From an uncultured Oscillospiraceae bacterium (GTDB lineage: Bacteria > Bacillota > Clostridia > Oscillospirales > Oscillospiraceae): a stretch of DNA of 12,980 bases. Shown here piece after piece: positions 5,827 through 12,931 of this stretch. Where the stretch lies: positions 1 through 12,980 of the forward strand of contig CAKUJL010000023.1 of assembly GCA_934661715.1 (NCBI GenBank), written 5' to 3'. The position numbers and the translations under genes are program-made. The first letter of the stretch is position 1. Each line of letters begins with the position of its first letter. The notes below the pieces were generated by a model. That model was not told the origin of the DNA. It worked only from the letters and a program-made list of their open reading frames with translations, and searched no databases.

Positions 5827-6675
5827 ATGTTATTTTTGGGATGTCATCTGTCATCTGCAAAGGGCTTTGCCGCGATGGGACGCACGGCCGCGGCCATCGG
5901 CGCGAACACCTTCCAGTTTTTCACCCGCAATCCCAGAGGCGGCGCGGCGAAGGACATCGACCCCGCGGACGCAGCAGCGCTCGTCAAAATGCAGGAAAGC
6001 GGCGCACTCGGAAAAATCGTCGCCCACGCGCCCTACACCATCAATCCCTGCGCGAAGGAGGAAAAAACGCTCGAGTTCGCGCGGAACACGATGCAAGACG
6101 ACTTGCGGCGGCTGGAGTATCTTCCGGGAAACTTCTACAATTTTCATCCCGGCAGCCACGTCGGACAGGGGAACGAGGCGGGCATCCGGAAAATTGCCGA
6201 AACGCTCGACTTTGCGATGTTCGAAGGGCAGAAGACGACGGTGCTTCTCGAGACGATGGCGGGCAAGGGCACCGAGGTCGGCGGGAAATTTTCCGAGCTC
6301 AAAAAGATCATTGACCGCGCAGAAATGGGAGACCTTCTCGGCGTGTGCCTCGATACCTGCCACGTCAGCGACGCGGGATACGATATCGCGGGGGACTTAA
6401 ACGCCGTTCTGGAGGAATTTGACCGGGAAATTGGCCTTGAAAGACTTCGCGCCCTGCACTTGAACGACAGCAAAAACCCCGTGGGCGCCCGCAAGGACCG
6501 GCACGAAAAGCTCGGAGAAGGGCATCTTGGCATCGAGGCGTTTTACAGGATCATCGAGCACCCGGTGCTCAAGGGCCTTCCGATGATTCTGGAGACGCCG
6601 AACGAGCTGGACGGGTACGCCGCGGAAATTGCGCGTCTTCGTAAATATGACGAAATGAACGCAAACAAATTGTGA
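5827..6675 (+). CDS. nfo: Endonuclease IV (AP endonuclease)
   Basis: A 282-residue TIM-barrel nuclease that cleaves DNA 5' of abasic sites in base excision repair using three Zn2+ ions; the length matches the family. Signature blocks in order are HPGSHVGQG, LETMAGKGTEVG, C-L-D-T-C-H-V-S-D-A-G-Y-D, H-L-N-D-S-K then D-R-H-E-K-L-G-E-G, and I-L-E-T-P-N near the C-terminus. These supply the metal-binding His, Asp and Glu residues. The ATG at 5827 has AGGAGG (5816-5821) 5 nt upstream. It is divergent from the WYL regulator and lies 74 nt upstream of the AI-2E-family gene, with no terminator between them. Confidence 0.96.
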   Translation: MLFLGCHLSSAKGFAAMGRTAAAIGANTFQFFTRNPRGGAAKDIDPADAAALVKMQESGALGKIVAHAPYTINPCAKEEKTLEFARNTMQDDLRRLEYLPGNFYNFHPGSHVGQGNEAGIRKIAETLDFAMFEGQKTTVLLETMAGKGTEVGGKFSELKKIIDRAEMGDLLGVCLDTCHVSDAGYDIAGDLNAVLEEFDREIGLERLRALHLNDSKNPVGARKDRHEKLGEGHLGIEAFYRIIEHPVLKGLPMILETPNELDGYAAEIARLRKYDEMNANKL

Positions 6676-6749
6676 AGAATTCCTTAAGATTCTTGACGGA
6701 AAAACGCGGATATGATACGCTTACACCAGAAACGACAGGAGGGACGCAC

Positions 6750-8012
6750 ATGCGAGAAGAGCACGACCGGCGGTATTTCAAGTGGGGGCTGACGGCCCTT
6801 GTGGTCATTTTTATCAGCATTCTGCTGGTGGTCATTTTTACGAATCTGCCGGGCTTTTTTGCCCTGCTCGGTTCGATCGGGAAAATTCTCTCGCCGCTCG
6901 TCTCGGGCATCGTCATCGCGTTTCTCCTAAACCCGATCTTTAACTTCGTCGACCTTCGGCTGCGGCCGCTTCTTCTGAGGCGCGGGATGCAGGAAAAGAA
7001 GGCCAAAACGCTCAGCCGCGCGGTGGCGCTTATTTTTGCGTTTTTGTTCGGCGGCTTCATCGTCTACGCGTTTTTCGCGATGCTCGTGCCGCAGCTCTAT
7101 GAGAGCGTGATGAGCATCATCGAAAGCGCCCCGGCGTACTATCAGAGTCTGGAGAAATGGGCGGTCAATATCCTGGAGGGCAACCCTGAAATCCGGACGT
7201 ATGTTGAAAAAGTGCTCGAGACCATCCAGACCTATATCCAGAACTGGGTCAAGACGAGCTTTCTGAGCGACGTGCAGAAGGTAATTGCCACGCTCACAAC
7301 GTCTGTGATGGCGGTCGTGAAGTCCATCACGAACTTCATCATCGGCCTTGTCGCGTCCATTTACATCCTGTGGTCGAAGGACACGTTCCAGGCGCAGGCG
7401 AAGAAGATGGTCGTGGCGGCGTTCAAGCCCGCGGCGGCAGACCATTTGCTTGATCTCGGCAGCAACATCAACCGCATCTTCTCGGGCTTCATCATCGGCA
7501 AGATCATTGACTCGGCGATCATTGGCGTTCTGTGCTATATTTGCATGGCGCTCATGAAGATGCCGTACACGGCGCTGATTGCGACGATCGTCGGCGTGAC
7601 GAACGTGATCCCGGTCTTCGGCCCGTTCATCGGCGCCGTGCCGAGTGCGCTCATTATTCTGCTGGTCGACCCCTTGCAGGCGTTTTACTTTGTCATCTTC
7701 ATCATCGTATTGCAGCAGGTCGACGGCAACGTCATCGGCCCCAAGATCCTCGGCAACACCGTGGGCATCTCGGGCTTCTGGGTGCTCATTTCGATCACCG
7801 TCGCGGCCTCGATCTTCGGCTTCGCGGGGATGCTGCTGGGCGTGCCGGTGTTCGCGGTGATCTACCTCATCATCAGCGACATCGTCAACTCGGCGCTTCG
7901 CAGAAAGAACAAAACGACCGTCACCGACGACTACTACGGCATCCGCGAGGTGGCCGATCTCGACCGCCGCGAACCGGACGAAACAGAAGAAGCGCCGCAA
8001 ACCAACGCATAA
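6750..8012 (+). CDS. AI-2E family transporter (PerM-like membrane protein)
   Basis: A 420-residue polytopic protein of the AI-2E/UPF0118 family. Hydrophobic segments near residues 11-62 form the N-terminal hairpin, another lies near 85-112, and a long amphipathic region precedes a cluster of four or more membrane helices after about 190. The C-terminal half carries the family core, including V-F-G-P-F-I-G-A-V-P, L-Q-Q-V-D-G-N and I-G-P-K-I-L-G. A hydrophilic acidic tail follows. Members include the AI-2 exporter TqsA and several Na+/H+ antiporters, so the substrate is open. The ATG at 6750 is preferred over a GTG at 6672 because AGGAGGG (6737-6743) lies 6 nt before it. TTGACG (6693-6698) with a weak TACGCT (6716-6721) could be a promoter; otherwise it is read from nfo. 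Confidence 0.9.
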   Translation: MREEHDRRYFKWGLTALVVIFISILLVVIFTNLPGFFALLGSIGKILSPLVSGIVIAFLLNPIFNFVDLRLRPLLLRRGMQEKKAKTLSRAVALIFAFLFGGFIVYAFFAMLVPQLYESVMSIIESAPAYYQSLEKWAVNILEGNPEIRTYVEKVLETIQTYIQNWVKTSFLSDVQKVIATLTTSVMAVVKSITNFIIGLVASIYILWSKDTFQAQAKKMVVAAFKPAAADHLLDLGSNINRIFSGFIIGKIIDSAIIGVLCYICMALMKMPYTALIATIVGVTNVIPVFGPFIGAVPSALIILLVDPLQAFYFVIFIIVLQQVDGNVIGPKILGNTVGISGFWVLISITVAASIFGFAGMLLGVPVFAVIYLIISDIVNSALRRKNKTTVTDDYYGIREVADLDRREPDETEEAPQTNA

Positions 8013-8016
8013 ATTC

Positions 8017-8121
8017 GTAGGGGCGGACGACCCTGTCCGCCCTTGGGTAGTACGAATTCGCCGCAGTTTTTCGTGTTTCGGATTTGCGGTTTGCCGGGCG
8101 GACAGAGTCGTCCGCCCCTAC
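8017..8121 (+). repeat. Repeat family R2, copy B
   Basis: A 105-bp unit in the same orientation as copy A, beginning 5 nt after the stop codon of the AI-2E-family gene. It has the same termini (GTAGGGGCGGACGACC and GTCGTCCGCCCCTAC) and core; the central part is diverged. No target duplication is obvious at either copy. The gap from here to 8216 holds nothing else I recognise except the ribosome binding site of the next gene. Confidence 0.85.
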
Positions 8122-8216
8122 CGTGCATTCAGAGAACGCGGTGCAGGAAAGAATCAACAGCTTTGGAGGCTGCCGTTTTTTCGCGGCGGCTTCTTTTGAA
8201 TCCACAGGAGGAAACC

Positions 8217-9935
8217 ATGCAGGAACTTCTTGCAAACGTATTGCAGACGGTAAACGAGACGCCGGAGCTTTTGAAGCTGGACGGCTATCTTCGCTATGTC
8301 TTTCCGCTGCTGGCGCTGGTGATTCTGCTTCGCTGCGGAAGATCGCTGCTGCGGTTCCGGCGCGAGCCCGAGGTCTGGGCGTGGCTCGCGGGGCCGACGG
8401 GGGACAAAATTCCCGTCATGCACTGGGAAAGCCTCATCGGCCGCGGCAAGGGCTGCGACGTGACGCTCGAATACCCGACCATTTCGCGCACCCACGCCGT
8501 GCTCACGCGCTATGACGACGGCAGCTGGACGATCTTTGACGCGGGCTCCACGGGCGGCGTGGAGGTCAACGGCAAGCCCCAGACGCTTTCGGTCGTGCGC
8601 TTCGGAGACGTTCTGTCCTTCGGCGGGGTATCGTTCACCCTCGTTCCCATCACGCCCGAGCAGGAGCGCATTCAGGCAGAGGCCCGGTCAAAACGCGCCG
8701 TGGTGCGCCCGTGGCTGACGTTACTGATCCTGACGCTTTTCCAGCTGCTGGCGGGCATACAGCTGAGCGTGCATCTGCCGGAGAGTGCGGAACAAATCAT
8801 TCCGGGCTTTCTGGTGCTGATTGCGATGCAGTGGGGCCTTTTTGCACTTCTCCGGCTTCTTCGCAGACGGAGCTTTGACGTGGAGACCGTGGCGTTTTTC
8901 CTGACGACGATGGGACTTTGCGTCGTGTCGACCTCCGCGCCGGACGCGATCAAAAAAGAGCTCATCGCCGTGGCCTGCGGCATTTTTGCGTATCTCGCCG
9001 TTAGCTGGAGCCTGCGCGATTTGGAGCGGGCGAAGAAAATTCGCTATCTCGCGGCGGCGGGCGGCATTTTGCTGCTGGCGGCGAATCTGGTGCTTGGCGT
9101 TGAAAAATTCGGCGCGAAGAACTGGATGCAGTTTGGAGGCGTCTCGTTCCAGCCGTCGGAGCTGGTCAAGATCTGCTTCGTGTTCGCCGGTGCGTCGACG
9201 CTGCAGCGGCTCATGGCCAAGCGGAACCTGATCCTTTTCATCGGCTACTCGGCGGCCATCTGCGGCTGTCTGGCGCTCATGAACGACTTCGGCACGGCGA
9301 TCATTTTCTTCGTGACGTTTTTGATCATCGCCTTCCTGCGCTCGGGCAATTTCGCGACGATCGCGCTGGCCTGCGCGGGAACGGGCTTTGCGGGCGTTCT
9401 GGCCTTGCAGTTCAAGCCCTACGCGATGAAGCGCTTTTCCGCGTGGGGCCATGTCTGGGAAAACGCGGCCACAACGGGCTACTCGCAGTCCAGAGCCCTC
9501 ATGTGCATCGCCTCGGGCGGCCTTTTCGGCCTCGGCGCGGGGAAGGGGTGGCTGCAACACGTGGGCGCGGCGGATACCGACCTTGTGTTCGCGCTGGTCA
9601 GTGAAGAGTGGGGGCTGCTGCTGGCGATCGGCTGCGTGGCAGCGGTCGTGCTTCTGGCGGCGTTTGTGGTGCGGTCGCTGCCGCAGGGTAGAAGCTGCTT
9701 TTACGCCATCGGCGCGGTGAGCGCGGTGACCATTTACGTGGTGCAGACGATGCTCAACGTCTTCGGCACGACCGACCTTCTGCCGCTGACGGGCGTGACG
9801 TTTCCGTTTATGTCGAACGGCGGGTCGAGCATGATCTGCGTGTGGGGTCTGCTGGCGTTTATCAAGGCGGCGGACACGCGGCAGAACGCAAGCTTTGCCA
9901 TCCGTCTTCCCGGCAGAAAGGAGGCCGCGGCATGA
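8217..9935 (+). CDS. FHA domain-SEDS (FtsW/RodA) fusion, peptidoglycan glycosyltransferase
   Basis: A 572-residue membrane protein. One hydrophobic helix (about 24-40) precedes a cytoplasmic FHA domain (about 68-143) with G75-R76, S90-R-x-H93 and G-S-T-G-G-V-E-V-N-G (110-119), the phosphothreonine-binding loops. From about 165 on it is a SEDS protein with some nine further membrane helices. It shows N-W-M-Q-F-G-G-V-S-F-Q-P-S-E-L-V-K (302-318), the S-G-G-L-F-G-L-G loop, D455 in D-T-D-L-V-F (equivalent to the catalytic Asp of RodA) and F-M-S-N-G-G-S-S-M (531-539, Tyr of the usual S-Y-G-G replaced by Asn). SEDS proteins polymerise lipid II into glycan strands with a partner class B PBP, which is encoded next with a 4-nt overlap. 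The ATG at 8217 has AGGAGG 5-6 nt upstream; the longer frame covers repeat R2. I cannot say whether it serves elongation, division or sporulation. Confidence 0.9.
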   Translation: MQELLANVLQTVNETPELLKLDGYLRYVFPLLALVILLRCGRSLLRFRREPEVWAWLAGPTGDKIPVMHWESLIGRGKGCDVTLEYPTISRTHAVLTRYDDGSWTIFDAGSTGGVEVNGKPQTLSVVRFGDVLSFGGVSFTLVPITPEQERIQAEARSKRAVVRPWLTLLILTLFQLLAGIQLSVHLPESAEQIIPGFLVLIAMQWGLFALLRLLRRRSFDVETVAFFLTTMGLCVVSTSAPDAIKKELIAVACGIFAYLAVSWSLRDLERAKKIRYLAAAGGILLLAANLVLGVEKFGAKNWMQFGGVSFQPSELVKICFVFAGASTLQRLMAKRNLILFIGYSAAICGCLALMNDFGTAIIFFVTFLIIAFLRSGNFATIALACAGTGFAGVLALQFKPYAMKRFSAWGHVWENAATTGYSQSRALMCIASGGLFGLGAGKGWLQHVGAADTDLVFALVSEEWGLLLAIGCVAAVVLLAAFVVRSLPQGRSCFYAIGAVSAVTIYVVQTMLNVFGTTDLLPLTGVTFPFMSNGGSSMICVWGLLAFIKAADTRQNASFAIRLPGRKEAAA

Positions 9936-11302
9936 GAAAAATTTCGAACCGCGCAGGTCTGGCGGCTTTGCTGGCGGCGGCGCTTTTGCTGGGGCTGCTT
10001 GTTTTCTGCGGGGAATACTTCGTAAACGCGAAGGACTGGGTCTCGTTTCCCGGAAGCCCGCACGTGTATACCGGCGTGAACCCCGACTGCGGCAAAATTT
10101 ACGACCGCAGCGGCACGCTCCTGCTCAACACCAACGACGGACGCGTCTACAGTGAAGATGAGAGCGTGCGCGTGTCGACGATGCACCTTCTGGGCGACCG
10201 CGACGGATATGTCAGTGCGCCGTTACTTAAAACCTACGCGTCCAAAATGATCGGCTTCGACGTTGTAAACGGGCTTTACACCGACGAGGCGGGAAGCGTC
10301 GCGGCCCGGCTCACCATCAGCGCGAAGGTGCAGGCGGCGGCGCAGCAGGCGCTTGGAAATTACCACGGGACCATCGGCGTTTACAACTACAAAACGGGAG
10401 AGCTTCTCTGCGCGGTCACGTCCCCGAGCTATGACCCGGACAATGTGCCCGACGTTGCGGGCGATACGACGGGAAGCTACGACGGCGTGTACGTCAACCG
10501 GTTTTTTGACGCTGCGTATACGCCGGGCTCGATCTTCAAGCTCGTGACGGCGGCGGCCGCGCTGGAAACCATTCCGGACGTACAGACGCGCACATTCAAC
10601 TGCACCGGCAAAACGATCATCGGCGGGCAGGAGATCATTTGCAGCGGCGTACACGGGAGCGTGAACCTCTCCGGTGCGCTGGCGCACTCTTGCAACGTCG
10701 CCTTCGGCGAGCTGGCGGCGGAGCTGGGCGCAAAAACGCTTCAGACCTACGCCGAAAAATTCGGCCTGAACGAGTCTCATGCCTGCGACGGCTACGTGTC
10801 CGACAAGGGGCATTTTGATCTCACGGACGCGGACGACGGCGACGTGGCCTGGGCGGGCATCGGGCAGTATTCGACGCAGGTGAGCGCACTGGCGTTTTTG
10901 CGTTACTTAGGCGCGATCGCAAACGGCGGCGCGGCAGCTGAGCCCTATCTCATGCAGCGCGTTAGAAAGGGCGGCGATATCACCTACGAGGCCGAAAGCG
11001 CGTTTTCCGCGCCCATGCTGGACGCCTCCACCGCCGAGACGCTCACGAAGCTCATGCGAAACGACGTGCAAACGGTCTACGGCGACTGGCAGTTCGGCGG
11101 ACTTTCCGTCTGCGCCAAATCCGGCACGGCTGAGCGCGAAGGCAAAACGGCCAACGCGATGTTTGCGGGCTTTGTGCTGGACGAGGCGTGCCCGGTGGCG
11201 TTTGTCGTCTTCGCGGAGGGCGGCGGCGCGGGCAGCACCACGGCAGCGCCGATGGCGGCAAAGGTTTTGCAGGCCGTCCGCGAGGTTTTATCGGCGGAAT
11301 GA
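9932..11302 (+). CDS. Class B penicillin-binding protein (PbpA-like transpeptidase)
   Basis: A 456-residue D,D-transpeptidase that cross-links peptidoglycan outside the membrane. It has a short basic start, one membrane helix (about 8-27) and an N-terminal pedestal region containing G-K-I-Y-D-R-S-G (54-61). The transpeptidase domain carries S200-I-F-K203 (nucleophile motif), S253-C-N255 and K396-S-G-T399. All three active-site motifs are intact. At 456 residues it is shorter than FtsI or PBP2 of rods and closest in build to mycobacterial PbpA, whose gene also follows a SEDS gene. The ATG overlaps the stop codon of the SEDS fusion (ATGA), with AAAGGAGG (9917-9924) inside that gene, so the two are translationally coupled and very likely form one complex. 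PASTA domains are absent. Confidence 0.92.
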   Translation: MRKISNRAGLAALLAAALLLGLLVFCGEYFVNAKDWVSFPGSPHVYTGVNPDCGKIYDRSGTLLLNTNDGRVYSEDESVRVSTMHLLGDRDGYVSAPLLKTYASKMIGFDVVNGLYTDEAGSVAARLTISAKVQAAAQQALGNYHGTIGVYNYKTGELLCAVTSPSYDPDNVPDVAGDTTGSYDGVYVNRFFDAAYTPGSIFKLVTAAAALETIPDVQTRTFNCTGKTIIGGQEIICSGVHGSVNLSGALAHSCNVAFGELAAELGAKTLQTYAEKFGLNESHACDGYVSDKGHFDLTDADDGDVAWAGIGQYSTQVSALAFLRYLGAIANGGAAAEPYLMQRVRKGGDITYEAESAFSAPMLDASTAETLTKLMRNDVQTVYGDWQFGGLSVCAKSGTAEREGKTANAMFAGFVLDEACPVAFVVFAEGGGAGSTTAAPMAAKVLQAVREVLSAE

Positions 11303-11312
11303 AGAAAAATAC

Positions 11313-11341
11313 TTGACAAAAGGCACAGTTTCGTGTATGAT
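11313..11341 (+). promoter_or_regulatory. Strong sigma-A-type promoter of tRNA-Ser
   Basis: TTGACA (11313-11318, consensus), 17-nt spacer, TATGAT (11336-11341). Transcription would start near 11348, giving a leader of about 45 nt containing the small stem CCGG-N6-CCGG before the mature tRNA. It begins 10 nt after the PBP stop codon. Confidence 0.85.
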
Positions 11342-11392
11342 AATTGAGCTGTCCGGAGCATACCGGAACTGTCTTTATGACGGCAGATACTT

Positions 11393-11484
11393 GGAGTGGT
11401 ATCGAAGCGGTCATAACGAGCACGACTGGAAATCGTGTGGCCGTGTTGAGCGGCCCGAGGGTTCGAATCCCTCCCACTCCGCCA
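11393..11484 (+). tRNA. tRNA-Ser (anticodon GGA)
   Basis: A class II tRNA with acceptor stem GGAGTGG (11393-11399) / CCACTCC (11474-11480), discriminator G and encoded CCA (11482-11484). The anticodon stem CACGA/TCGTG encloses the loop CTGGAAA with GGA at 11428-11430, reading UCC and UCU. A long variable arm GGCCG-N7-CGGCC, typical of tRNA-Ser, precedes the T arm GAGGG-TTCGAAT-CCCTC. Confidence 0.97.
11457..11484 (+). other. Probable attachment site of the integrated element (tRNA 3' end)
   Basis: The T arm, 3' acceptor strand and CCA of tRNA-Ser are the usual crossover target of tyrosine recombinases. A recombinase gene starts beyond a 190-bp gap and points toward the tRNA. No second copy of this 3' end is visible in the window, so the matching far site would lie to the right. 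The exact core cannot be fixed from one end. Confidence 0.4.
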
Positions 11485-11490
11485 AAATGA

Positions 11491-11528
11491 AAGCACCCGA
11501 GAATTTGATTCTCGGGTGCTTTTGTTTG
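11491..11528 (+). terminator. Rho-independent terminator after tRNA-Ser
   Basis: A perfect 14-bp stem AAGCACCCGAGAAT (11491-11504) / ATTCTCGGGTGCTT (11508-11521) with a 3-nt loop, followed by TTGTTTG. It ends the tRNA transcript and probably any read-through from the cell-wall operon. Confidence 0.9.
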
Positions 11529-11531
11529 CAC

Positions 11532-11547
11532 ATTTTACAATTTTACA
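11532..11547 (+). repeat. Tandem 8-bp repeat
   Basis: ATTTTACA occurs twice back to back (11532-11539, 11540-11547), just after the tRNA terminator and in the gap between tRNA and recombinase gene. It may belong to the attachment region, but it is short and A+T-rich, so chance is possible. Confidence 0.4.
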
Positions 11548-11599
11548 TACCGGGCACCGAACTTTACAAGGGAAATGTTTCGCTTTTTGCCTCACATGC

Positions 11600-11663
11600 T
11601 CTTAGCAAATCCTAGCGTATCCTAGCAGCAAAATACACGCCTGTGAACACAGAATGAACACAG
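11600..11663 (+). repeat. Short direct repeats, candidate recombinase arm sites
   Basis: TCTTAGC (11600), TCCTAGC (11610) and TCCTAGC (11620) recur at an exact 10-bp period, and TGAACACAG occurs at 11644-11652 and 11655-11663. Both sets lie between the tRNA and the recombinase stop codon, where arm-type binding sites of tyrosine recombinases are commonly found. A helical-period spacing suits a DNA-binding protein on one face. The function is inferred. Confidence 0.45.
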
Positions 11664-11673
11664 TAAATCAGGG

Positions 11674-12468
11674 TCAAAAGGACTTGCCCATTTTTGCGGC
11701 CGCGTCGTCGATGGTATTATCCAAAATATCCGTGTAAATGTCCATCGTGGTCGAAAGCTGAGCATGACCGAGCAGCTGCTGGGCAGTTTTATAATCCACG
11801 CCTGCCTCATGCAAGGCCGTCGCGTAGCCGTGCCGGATCTCATGCGGCGTGACAGTGACACCGGTGCGCTTCTGGTAGTCCTCGTACTGCCGGGTGATCT
11901 TCCAATCCGGCGTCAGGGTTTTGCCGCCGTCGTCAGAAAATATAAAACCGCGTTTTTTATCTGGCAGGGCAGCGGCCAGCGCGTCCAGCAGCGGCACGGA
12001 GCGGATACCGGCCTCGGTCTTTGGCTCCTTGATTTCCGGTTTGGTGCTGACGTTGTAAACGCTGCGCTGGATACGGATGCGCTTTGCCTTGCGGTCGATG
12101 TCTTCGTATTTGAGCCCTTCCGCTTCGCCGCGTCGGCACCCGGTGTAATAAATCAGAAACGCAAAGAGCCCGAAGTCGTCCGAAAGGCCGGCTTTTATTT
12201 TTTTGATTTGGTCCGGACTTGGGGCACGGCGTTTTTTCTGCGGCAGGTTTTTGGGCAGCAGCACGGCGTCTGCCGGATTGTAAGCGATATAGCCCTCACG
12301 CTGGGCTTTGTTCAGAATCTGCCGGATGATCTGCCGCTGGGTGACGACGGTCTTTTTGGCATAGGTCTTCGCAAACTGGTTGATATAGCGCTCAATAACA
12401 GATGAGGATCGGGCATACACAAAATCACTGTACGACCAATTTGATGCGGAGTCTATAACGTACAACAC
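11674..12468 (-). CDS. Tyrosine recombinase (phage/island integrase), N-terminally truncated
   Basis: The open frame has 264 codons from a GTG with no convincing ribosome binding site. Recognisable integrase sequence starts only at about residue 25 (I-E-R-Y-I-N-Q-F, near 12396). The first 24 codons are read from unrelated low-G+C DNA. The core-binding part is represented only by its end, so roughly 100 or more residues are missing against the usual 370-390. The catalytic domain is complete: R112 in T-G-C-R, K150, H209-E-I-R212-H213, H235 in L-L-G-H and nucleophile Y245. The stop at 11674 faces tRNA-Ser. It would have served integration and excision of a mobile element at that tRNA. As it stands it is probably a pseudogene, unless the break at 12.4 kb is an assembly artefact. 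Confidence 0.8.
   Translation of the reverse strand: MLYVIDSASNWSYSDFVYARSSSVIERYINQFAKTYAKKTVVTQRQIIRQILNKAQREGYIAYNPADAVLLPKNLPQKKRRAPSPDQIKKIKAGLSDDFGLFAFLIYYTGCRRGEAEGLKYEDIDRKAKRIRIQRSVYNVSTKPEIKEPKTEAGIRSVPLLDALAAALPDKKRGFIFSDDGGKTLTPDWKITRQYEDYQKRTGVTVTPHEIRHGYATALHEAGVDYKTAQQLLGHAQLSTTMDIYTDILDNTIDDAAAKMGKSF
12396..12400. other. Composition and gene-truncation junction
   Basis: To the left, recombinase coding sequence on the minus strand stops matching its family. To the right, a plus-strand frame without start codon opens. G+C changes from about 55-60% to 35-40% (hand counts of three 60-nt lines from 12481 give 40, 35 and 38%). Placement is good to perhaps ten bases. Confidence 0.6.
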
Positions 12469-12799
12469 GAAACCAAATCACCTAACTTCTACGGCAACTG
12501 CCACTAGGGCAACCATAAACAGCATTAAACTGTTATATAATTGCGACTACTCGATAGTAATTAATGATGCAGAAAACATTTTGCGAATATATGACACCGA
12601 AGAACGAATTGCGCTTTCGAATAATAACGCCTGTGATGTAAGAATTAACTATGCTCCTGATATTCAACTAACGAAGGAAGAGACGAAACAGGCATTTGTT
12701 TTCCGTGATGGTCAGACGTATATGGTTGTTGGCAATGGACACACTTATTTGAACACCATACCTTTCGACAAGGGTTGGACACCACCAACAAGCAACTAG
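12398..12799 (+). pseudogene. 5'-truncated hypothetical protein, low G+C
   Basis: An open frame of about 133 codons ending in TAG (12797-12799) runs from the junction at 12.4 kb with no ATG and no ribosome binding site. The only internal start is a TTG at 12581, also without one. The encoded stretch is hydrophilic and soluble-looking, for example N-I-L-R-I-Y-D-T-E-E-R then R-D-G-Q-T-Y-M-V-V-G-N-G-H. It reads like the C-terminal end of a larger protein whose start was lost at the junction. I do not recognise the family. Low G+C against the rest of the window suggests a transferred source. Confidence 0.45.
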
Positions 12800-12856
12800 C
12801 GTAGGCTGTCGGTGCAAATGCCATCACTCGAGATTGGCTTGGAGAAAGGTAGCAGA

Positions 12857-12931
12857 TGCAAGCTCTGCACCCCCTCAAATCGAGAACTGCACGCCCTCTG
12901 AACCGTAGTTGCACCCCCCTTAACGGGTTTC
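12857..12931 (+). repeat. TGCAC repeats at 22-bp spacing, possible IS end
   Basis: TGCAC occurs at 12866, 12888 and 12910, each followed by a pyrimidine-rich stretch (CCCCCTC, GCCCTCT, CCCCCTT), giving three degenerate 22-bp units; a further TGCA lies at 12857. Arrays of this sort resemble the multiple transposase-binding sites at the ends of IS21-family elements, but no transposase gene is visible before the window ends, so this is tentative. Nothing else is recognisable in 12800-12980. Confidence 0.4.

Noticed and set aside
6693-6716. TTGACG followed by TATGAT upstream of the AI-2E-family gene
   Set aside because: The spacing is only 12 nt, too short for a sigma-A promoter; the hexamer at 17-nt spacing is weak, so no promoter feature was called.
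6927-8000. Minus-strand frame of 357 codons opposite the AI-2E-family gene
   Set aside because: Its product is an implausible Arg/Asp/His-rich sequence, typical of the antisense of a membrane protein gene.
7934-8128. Shared peptide C-G-E-F-V-L-P-K-G-G-Q-G-R in two minus-strand frames (also near 4229-4666)
   Set aside because: Both frames read through R2 copies; the shared peptide reflects the DNA repeat, not a gene family.
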